Positions 7,249 through 10,665 of a stretch of DNA of 10,665 nucleotides are shown piece after piece. The translations under genes were made by a program, and so were the position numbers. The DNA lies in assembly GCA_002702965.1 (NCBI GenBank), contig PADE01000115.1:13343-24007 (forward strand), read 5' to 3'. The notes beneath the pieces are model-generated. The model saw only the letters and a program-made list of their open reading frames with translations. It searched no databases and had not been told where the DNA came from. The stretch's first letter is position 1. Each line of letters opens with the position of its first letter. Source of the DNA: Planctomycetaceae bacterium (GTDB lineage: Bacteria; Planctomycetota; Planctomycetia; Pirellulales; Pirellulaceae).

Positions 7249-7252
7249 AACC

Positions 7253-8434
7253 ATGACGCAGACAATCGGCATCGGCGTAATCGGCATGGGCTGGATGGGC
7301 CTCGTCCACAGCCGGGCCTACCGGGTCATCGAGGATCGCTTCTCGGACAGCGGGATGAGGCCACGCCTGGTGGCGTGCGCCGACGACGTGGAATCCCGCG
7401 CCGAACAAGGGAAACGCCGGATGGGATTCGAACAAGCCACCACGGCTTGGCAGCAAGTGATCCAGAATCCGGATGTACAGGTCGTCAACGTCACAACCCC
7501 CAACGTCTTTCACCTACCGATGGTTACCGCCGCGGTCGCTGCGGGCAAACATGTGTTCTGCGAAAAACCGGTTGGTCGTTCTCCACACGAGACCGCGACG
7601 ATTGCCGCTGCCGCTCGCGTGGCGGGTGTGATCAGCGGTGTCGGATATAACTACCGATGGGCACCTCTGGTGCAGTACGCCCGGCAATTGATCTCAAGCG
7701 GCAAACTGGGCCAGATCACACATTACCGCGGACGTTTCCTAGTCGGTTACGGTAGCCATCCCGACTCGGTGCTGTCGTGGCGTTTCCAACGAGAAGTCGC
7801 CGGGACCGGTGCCCTCGGAGACCTGATGTCACATGTCGTTGACATGGCCCATATGTTGGCCGGCCCGGTTGAGCAGGTGGTCTCCCAACAAAAAACATTT
7901 ATTGCTTCGCGTCCGCAGGCCACACCTGGAGAGGGGACTCATTTCTCGGTCAACGCCGCGGGCCCGCGGGCCACGGTGACCAATGAAGATTATGTCAGCG
8001 CGCTGGCCCGATTTGAGTCGGGAGCGCAAGGGACCTTCGAAGTCTGTCGAATTATCAACGGCCCTCGATGTGAGATGGCCTTTGAAGTGAACGCGACCCA
8101 CGGCGCCCTCAAGTGGAATTTCGAGCGAATGAACGAAATCGAACTCGTCCTTTCCGACGACCGGTCGCAGCCGCATCCGGGTAGTGCTGTGATTCAAGTC
8201 GGACCGGAACACCCGGGCTATGCGCATTTTTACCCCGGACCGGGGAACAGCATGAGCTATGAAGACCTCAAAGCGCTCGAAATGTACCATTTCCTGCGGC
8301 GTGTCACGGAGAATGCCGCCGGTGCCCCGGGACTGGAAGACGCGCTCGCGGTAGCCGAAGTGCTCGCGGCGATGCAGCAATCGTGGGAATCGGGAAACTG
8401 GCAAGGTGTCCAACCTCTCCCGGTGTCTTCCTGA
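7253..8434 (+). CDS. Gfo/Idh/MocA-family NAD(P)-dependent oxidoreductase
   Basis: A complete 393-residue enzyme. The N-terminal Rossmann fold shows GMGWMG (11-16) for NAD(P) binding, TTPNVFH (81-87), and the family hallmark CEKP (103-106) with the cofactor and substrate-contacting Lys105. The second domain starts near residue 130. It carries the catalytic-region motif GDLMSHVVDMAH (189-200), with Asp197 and His200 in the positions usual for this family. The C-terminal end is the typical helix ALAVAEVLAAMQQSWESGNWQGV. Such enzymes act on sugars, inositols or sugar derivatives in the cytoplasm; the substrate cannot be assigned. The start is supported by AAGGA 5 bases upstream, part of a triple repeat. 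The gene has no adjacent partner on its strand. It differs from the partial family member at the left edge, so the two are not a recent duplication. Confidence 0.9.
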   Translation: MTQTIGIGVIGMGWMGLVHSRAYRVIEDRFSDSGMRPRLVACADDVESRAEQGKRRMGFEQATTAWQQVIQNPDVQVVNVTTPNVFHLPMVTAAVAAGKHVFCEKPVGRSPHETATIAAAARVAGVISGVGYNYRWAPLVQYARQLISSGKLGQITHYRGRFLVGYGSHPDSVLSWRFQREVAGTGALGDLMSHVVDMAHMLAGPVEQVVSQQKTFIASRPQATPGEGTHFSVNAAGPRATVTNEDYVSALARFESGAQGTFEVCRIINGPRCEMAFEVNATHGALKWNFERMNEIELVLSDDRSQPHPGSAVIQVGPEHPGYAHFYPGPGNSMSYEDLKALEMYHFLRRVTENAAGAPGLEDALAVAEVLAAMQQSWESGNWQGVQPLPVSS

Positions 8435-8859
8435 AGCGTCCCGAGAGCGGTGTTCGCCAGGCGGTTGATCGTCTCGGGCCAGGTGACACGATGCTTCGCC
8501 AACCCTCCGCTGCGCGTCCGCCAATCTGTCACGGTGACGGGAACCCAAATAGCGTTTCCCGCGGCCCCTGCACGACAAGACGACCGCGGGCAAAAAACCG
8601 GTGGGGATGCGTGGTACCGTGACTCATTAAGACCGGGGTTCCACGTGTGGAGCGTACCGAAGGCGCAACACCGCAATCGTCTCAAACGAGTACCTGCCCG
8701 GGGCATACGAATACGATTCGCACAGACGTGTGCGCGGGTAAATCAGCGCCCGGTCTTGGCGCAAGCAACCGGCGCAGGTCCACGCCGGCCCGGCGCCACA
8801 TCACGACTGCTCAGACGGCAGAAACCACCAGTGAAGCTGGCATCCGTTGACCCGCGAAA
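8435..8859. other. Intergenic gap between the oxidoreductase and tRNA-Gln
   Basis: About 425 bases without a supportable gene. A spaced inverted repeat CCCGCGG/CCGCGGG (8558-8564 and 8584-8590) is followed by an A-run rather than a T-run on the plus strand, so it is not a clear terminator for the oxidoreductase. GTCAC-G-GTGAC (8528-8538) is a short palindrome. Frames on both strands run through here and some extend into the tRNA, which argues against them. Confidence 0.45.
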
Positions 8860-8931
8860 CTGGCCCGCTAGGACTTGAACCTAGAATGCCGGAACCAAAA
8901 TCCGGTGTGTTACCGATTACACCACGGGCCA
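8860..8931 (-). tRNA. tRNA-Gln (anticodon TTG)
   Basis: The minus strand folds as a full cloverleaf. The acceptor arms TGGCCCG and CGGGCCA pair over 7 bp. The anticodon stem CCGGA/TCCGG encloses the 7-base loop TTTTGGT, with anticodon TTG at plus positions 8896-8898. The T arm CTAGG-TTCAAGT-CCTAG is perfect. The first base U paired with A72 and discriminator G73 (position 8860) are typical of tRNA-Gln. The 3' CCA is not encoded. It lies 54 bases downstream of rex on the same strand and could be read through from it. Confidence 0.95.
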
Positions 8932-8985
8932 TCGCAGCAGCACCTGGTCCGACCCATTCTCGGAGCGTCCCCGGGCCGCATCACT

Positions 8986-9654
8986 TTACGCATTCTCGGT
9001 TCGATTCACAACCGCGAACGATAACTGCTCGAGTTCGATGGCTAGATCCACACCTACCGTCGAAACGTTTTCAGGTAGCGAGAGGGTGACAGGCGCAAAA
9101 TTTAGAATTCCCTCCACCCCCGCCACCACCAAACGGTTCGCCACCTGTTGCGCCGCAGCGGCGGGGACCGAAAGCACAGCCAAGCGAATTTGTCGGACCC
9201 GCATTGTGTCGGCGAGGTCGTCCAAGTGAAAAACCGGAAGTCCCTCGACATCGGTATCAACGACGGTTGGGCTCACATCGAACAACGCAACCACTTCAAA
9301 ACCCCGGAGGCTGAACCCCTTGTAGCGCAACAGCGCGCGCCCCAGGTTGCCGACTCCCACCAAGGCGACTGGCCAGGTGTGAGAAGTTCCCAGGATATTG
9401 CGAATCTGTTCGCTCAGCTCGTGGCACCGATAACCGATGCCCGGATAACCAAACTGGCCAAAGTATGCCAGGTCTTTGCGGATCTGGGCGCCGGTCAGCC
9501 CCAGCAACTCACCGAGCCTCGTCGAACTGGTGGTCTCGGTGCCATCACGTGTCAGTTGCTGCAATTCACGCAGATAGAGGCTCAGACGGTTCACCACCGC
9601 CTTGGGCACCCCCTCCGACGGATTTGATGACGGTCGTCGGCTGTCATCACGCAT
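8986..9654 (-). CDS. rex: Redox-sensing transcriptional repressor Rex
   Basis: Rex binds DNA when NADH is low and releases it when NADH rises, controlling respiratory and fermentative genes. From ATG 9654 it has 222 residues, close to the family's usual 205-220. The winged-helix DNA-binding domain covers about residues 18-85. It contains TRLGELLGLTGAQIRKDLAYFGQFGYPGIGY (45-75), almost the textbook recognition region. The Rossmann NAD(H) domain follows with GVGNLG (100-105) and the acidic residue Asp126 at the end of the second strand (ALFDVSP). The end shows the family's ILNFAPV (183-189) and a C-terminal domain-swap helix (VDLAIELEQLSFAVV). A TTG three codons upstream (9663) is the other possible start; neither has a strong ribosome-binding site. 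I see no canonical Rex operator (TTGTGAA-N4-TTCACAA) in the window. Confidence 0.95.
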   Translation of the reverse strand: MRDDSRRPSSNPSEGVPKAVVNRLSLYLRELQQLTRDGTETTSSTRLGELLGLTGAQIRKDLAYFGQFGYPGIGYRCHELSEQIRNILGTSHTWPVALVGVGNLGRALLRYKGFSLRGFEVVALFDVSPTVVDTDVEGLPVFHLDDLADTMRVRQIRLAVLSVPAAAAQQVANRLVVAGVEGILNFAPVTLSLPENVSTVGVDLAIELEQLSFAVVNRTENA

Positions 9655-9865
9655 ATAAAACAAGCTGGCTGCCGGCGCGCCACAGCGGCGAGTTTCTCGA
9701 TCCGACCGCTACCGGAGGTCGAAAACCCGTACACGCAGGGCATCTCGCCCGCAGCACAACTCCTCCCGAACCAGCTGAACTAACAACGTCAAACACCGCC
9801 ACAAAACTCCCTTTCCTCGCAGTCCCCACATACCTCTCATTCGCCCCATTCCATCACTTCAGTAT

Positions 9866-9883
9866 GGTCCTGAAATCAGGACC
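9866..9883. repeat. 18-bp palindrome, possible operator
   Basis: GGTCCTGA and TCAGGACC are perfect inverted 8-mers around AA. No T-run follows on either strand, so a DNA-binding dimer site is a better guess than a terminator. It lies about 210 bases before rex and 250 before the YTV gene. Confidence 0.5.
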
Positions 9884-10045
9884 CGTTTGCCAACCAAACC
9901 ATATCTTTCCCAGGCCTTCCATTTCAAGGCATTGCGCCTTTCTGGCCGATGAAATTTTGCAGACGGCGGTGGATATCACCGAATTTACCTTTTGAGAAAT
10001 TTCCAACAAATTCGCAAACCGCATGCTATGGGTAGATAGAGCGGA

Positions 10046-10062
10046 TTTCCCGTGCCGGGAAA
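10046..10062. repeat. Short inverted repeat in the YTV gene leader
   Basis: TTTCCCG (10046-10052) and CGGGAAA (10056-10062) pair perfectly around TGC. It sits 67 bases before the YTV start codon and could be a leader hairpin or an operator. No T-run follows. Confidence 0.4.
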
Positions 10063-10114
10063 AGATCCGATCGTTGTGTCTGCTCCTGACAACTCCGCCG
10101 CGCAATATGACACT

Positions 10115-10122
10115 GAGGGAGG
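10115..10122 (+). promoter_or_regulatory. Strong ribosome-binding site of the YTV gene
   Basis: GAGGGAGG ends 7 bases before ATG 10130. It is one of the strongest such sites in the window and suggests high expression, as expected for a structural protein. Confidence 0.7.
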
Positions 10123-10129
10123 CCGGACG

Positions 10130-10665
10130 ATGAAGAGGCAAATGGTCGTTTCCACGGTAGCGGTCGCCATGCTTGCCACCTCAGCGAGTGCGACTTTCGC
10201 AGCCTGGCTGGGCGCCGCCAGCTACAAGAACTGCGGGGGTGAAAAAGCCTCGTTTGCGGTAGCAAAAAATTGCTGCTACACGGTGATGAAAACACGCCGC
10301 AAGGTGATGTTCGAAACGCAAAAGTACACCTGTTTCAAGACCGTGTACGAGAAAGCCTACGAAAAGAAGACGATTAACTGTGTCAAGTACGTTTCGGAAA
10401 CGCGCTATCGAGACTGTCAGTACACCGTCTCTAAACCGGTGTACGAAACCAGGGAGCGCGTGTGCAAATACACGGTCTGCAAACCCGTCTGGGAAACCAA
10501 GACCAAGGAAATCCGCTACACCGTCTGCAAGCCCGTCTGGGAAACGAAAACCAGAGAAGTTTGTTACACGGTCTGCAAACCCGTCTGGGAGACCAAGACC
10601 AGAGAAATCCGCTACACGGTCTGCAAACCCGTCTGGGAAACCAAGACCAGAGAAATCCGCTACAC
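10130..10665 (+). CDS. Secreted Cys-rich YTV-repeat protein (3' truncated)
   Basis: The frame is open from ATG 10130 to the right edge (178 residues), so the C-terminus is missing. A signal peptide is clear (MKRQ, hydrophobic core, likely cleavage near residue 21 after SASA). The mature part is a Lys/Thr/Cys/aromatic-rich repeat protein. Degenerate units (about residues 48-97) lead into a regular 16-residue array with consensus YTVCKPVWETKTREIR from residue 98. This is the YTV repeat family of planctomycetes. Family members have been linked to the protein-rich planctomycete cell wall, and the regular Cys could cross-link by disulfides. Twelve Cys are visible, mostly one per unit within YTVCK. 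In the first regular unit that Cys is replaced by Ser (YTVSK). Neighbouring genes offer no functional hint. The strong ribosome-binding site fits an abundant structural protein. Confidence 0.9.
   Translation, partial: MKRQMVVSTVAVAMLATSASATFAAWLGAASYKNCGGEKASFAVAKNCCYTVMKTRRKVMFETQKYTCFKTVYEKAYEKKTINCVKYVSETRYRDCQYTVSKPVYETRERVCKYTVCKPVWETKTKEIRYTVCKPVWETKTREVCYTVCKPVWETKTREIRYTVCKPVWETKTREIRY
10421..10665 (+). repeat. 48-bp in-frame tandem repeat array (5 units plus the start of a sixth)
   Basis: Units begin at 10421, 10469, 10517, 10565, 10613 and 10661, each coding for 16 residues. The first is divergent (Ser for Cys, Tyr for Trp). Later units are nearly identical at the DNA level, including most synonymous positions, which suggests recent duplication or gene conversion. 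The array continues beyond the window. Confidence 0.95.

Larger units (their letters stand above)
6719..7252. other. Intergenic gap between plsC and the oxidoreductase gene
   Basis: This stretch of about 530 bases separates divergent genes. It holds a small GTG-started frame with a good ribosome-binding site (6761-6871, see findings), a 7-bp hairpin (7179-7196) and three 13-bp repeats (7210-7248). Longer overlapping frames on both strands have no protein-like features. Confidence 0.5.
9655..10129. other. Divergent intergenic region between rex and the YTV gene
   Basis: About 475 bases that must hold promoters for both directions. Visible elements are an 18-bp palindrome (9866-9883) and a 7-bp hairpin (10046-10062). 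An AT-richer part lies around 9980-10020. I cannot place a convincing -35/-10 pair. Short frames here are not protein-like. Confidence 0.5.

Noticed and set aside
6882..7256. A 124-codon plus-strand frame whose TGA overlaps the ATG of the oxidoreductase (ATGA), suggesting translational coupling
   Set aside because: It begins with GTG, its product is Pro/Arg/Thr-rich without motifs, and it runs through 13-bp repeats whose length is not a multiple of three. The overlap is probably chance.
6857..7513. A 218-codon minus-strand frame running into the oxidoreductase gene
   Set aside because: It lies antisense to the Rossmann domain of a clear enzyme gene and its translation shows no family features. 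It is a shadow frame in GC-rich DNA.
8558..8590. Inverted repeat CCCGCGG/CCGCGGG as a terminator of the oxidoreductase gene
   Set aside because: The spacing is 19 bases and the tail is an A-run on the plus strand, with no T-run after the stem on either strand.
8257..8706. A minus-strand frame with a fairly protein-like middle (AIWVPVTVTDWR ... VTWPETINRLANTAL) in the gap before tRNA-Gln
   Set aside because: Its N-terminal part is Cys/Arg/Pro-rich and its C-terminal part is antisense to the oxidoreductase. No family is recognised. A remnant of an old gene is possible but not supported.
8450..8878. A 142-codon plus-strand frame in the same gap
   Set aside because: It runs into the tRNA-Gln gene and is Arg/Gln/Pro-rich without motifs.
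8860..8931. tRNA-Gln as an attachment site of an integrated element
   Set aside because: No integrase, no repeated tRNA 3' end and no accessory genes are present in the window.
9647..9829. A 60-codon minus-strand frame with a CPAC motif overlapping the start of rex
   Set aside because: It starts with GTG without a good ribosome-binding site, overlaps the rex start, and a single CxxC is too little evidence.
9992..10009. TTGAGAA followed by TTCCAACAA, resembling a Rex operator
   Set aside because: The spacing between half-sites is 2 rather than 4 bases and the second half has an inserted base pair, so it does not fit TTGTGAA-N4-TTCACAA.
10421..10665. Regularly spaced repeats read as a CRISPR array
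   Set aside because: The repeats are contiguous, 48 bp, in frame and code for a YTV-repeat protein; there are no spacers.

Overview
The window looks like chromosomal DNA of a planctomycete, most likely the Pirellulaceae/Rhodopirellula side of the phylum. The strongest sign is the gene cut by the right edge. It is a secreted protein built of Cys-containing YTV repeats, a family described from Rhodopirellula baltica. Two Gfo/Idh/MocA oxidoreductases, a DUF4254 protein, GC-rich coding DNA, long intergenic gaps and many starts without a clear Shine-Dalgarno site fit the same picture. There are no mobile elements, CRISPR arrays or phage genes, so this reads as core or near-core genome rather than an island.

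Layout. 2-526 (+) is the C-terminal part of a Gfo/Idh/MocA oxidoreductase. It converges, with overlapping stop codons, on an unrecognised seven-helix membrane protein (523-1473, -). After a gap come a small secreted protein (1927-2421, +) with a clear intrinsic terminator (2521-2555), a DUF4254 protein (2723-3328, +) with a plausible promoter, and a secreted HExxH zinc-metallopeptidase-like protein (3626-4666, +). The minus strand then carries a phospholipid pair: a PlsC-like acyltransferase (6113-6718) upstream of a CdsA-like cytidylyltransferase (4822-5961). Next is a complete Gfo/Idh/MocA oxidoreductase (7253-8434, +), preceded by three perfect 13-bp repeats that each carry a ribosome-binding sequence. 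A tRNA-Gln(TTG) (8860-8931, -) lies just downstream of the redox repressor gene rex (8986-9654, -). The YTV-repeat gene (10130 to the edge, +) closes the window.

How the genes relate. PlsC and CdsA would catalyse consecutive steps, lysophosphatidate to phosphatidate to CDP-diacylglycerol, and are probably co-transcribed. Rex senses NADH/NAD+ and normally represses respiratory or fermentative genes; none of its usual targets is in view. The YTV protein, the secreted metallopeptidase and the small secreted protein act outside the cytoplasm. The remaining genes look like independent single-gene units.

I found no convincing undescribed multi-gene system. The points most worth a second look are the triple 13-bp repeat at the oxidoreductase start, two departures from the CdsA signature together with a Pro/Glu-rich insertion in the same protein, an 18-bp near-perfect palindrome between rex and the YTV gene, and the homogenised 48-bp repeat array.
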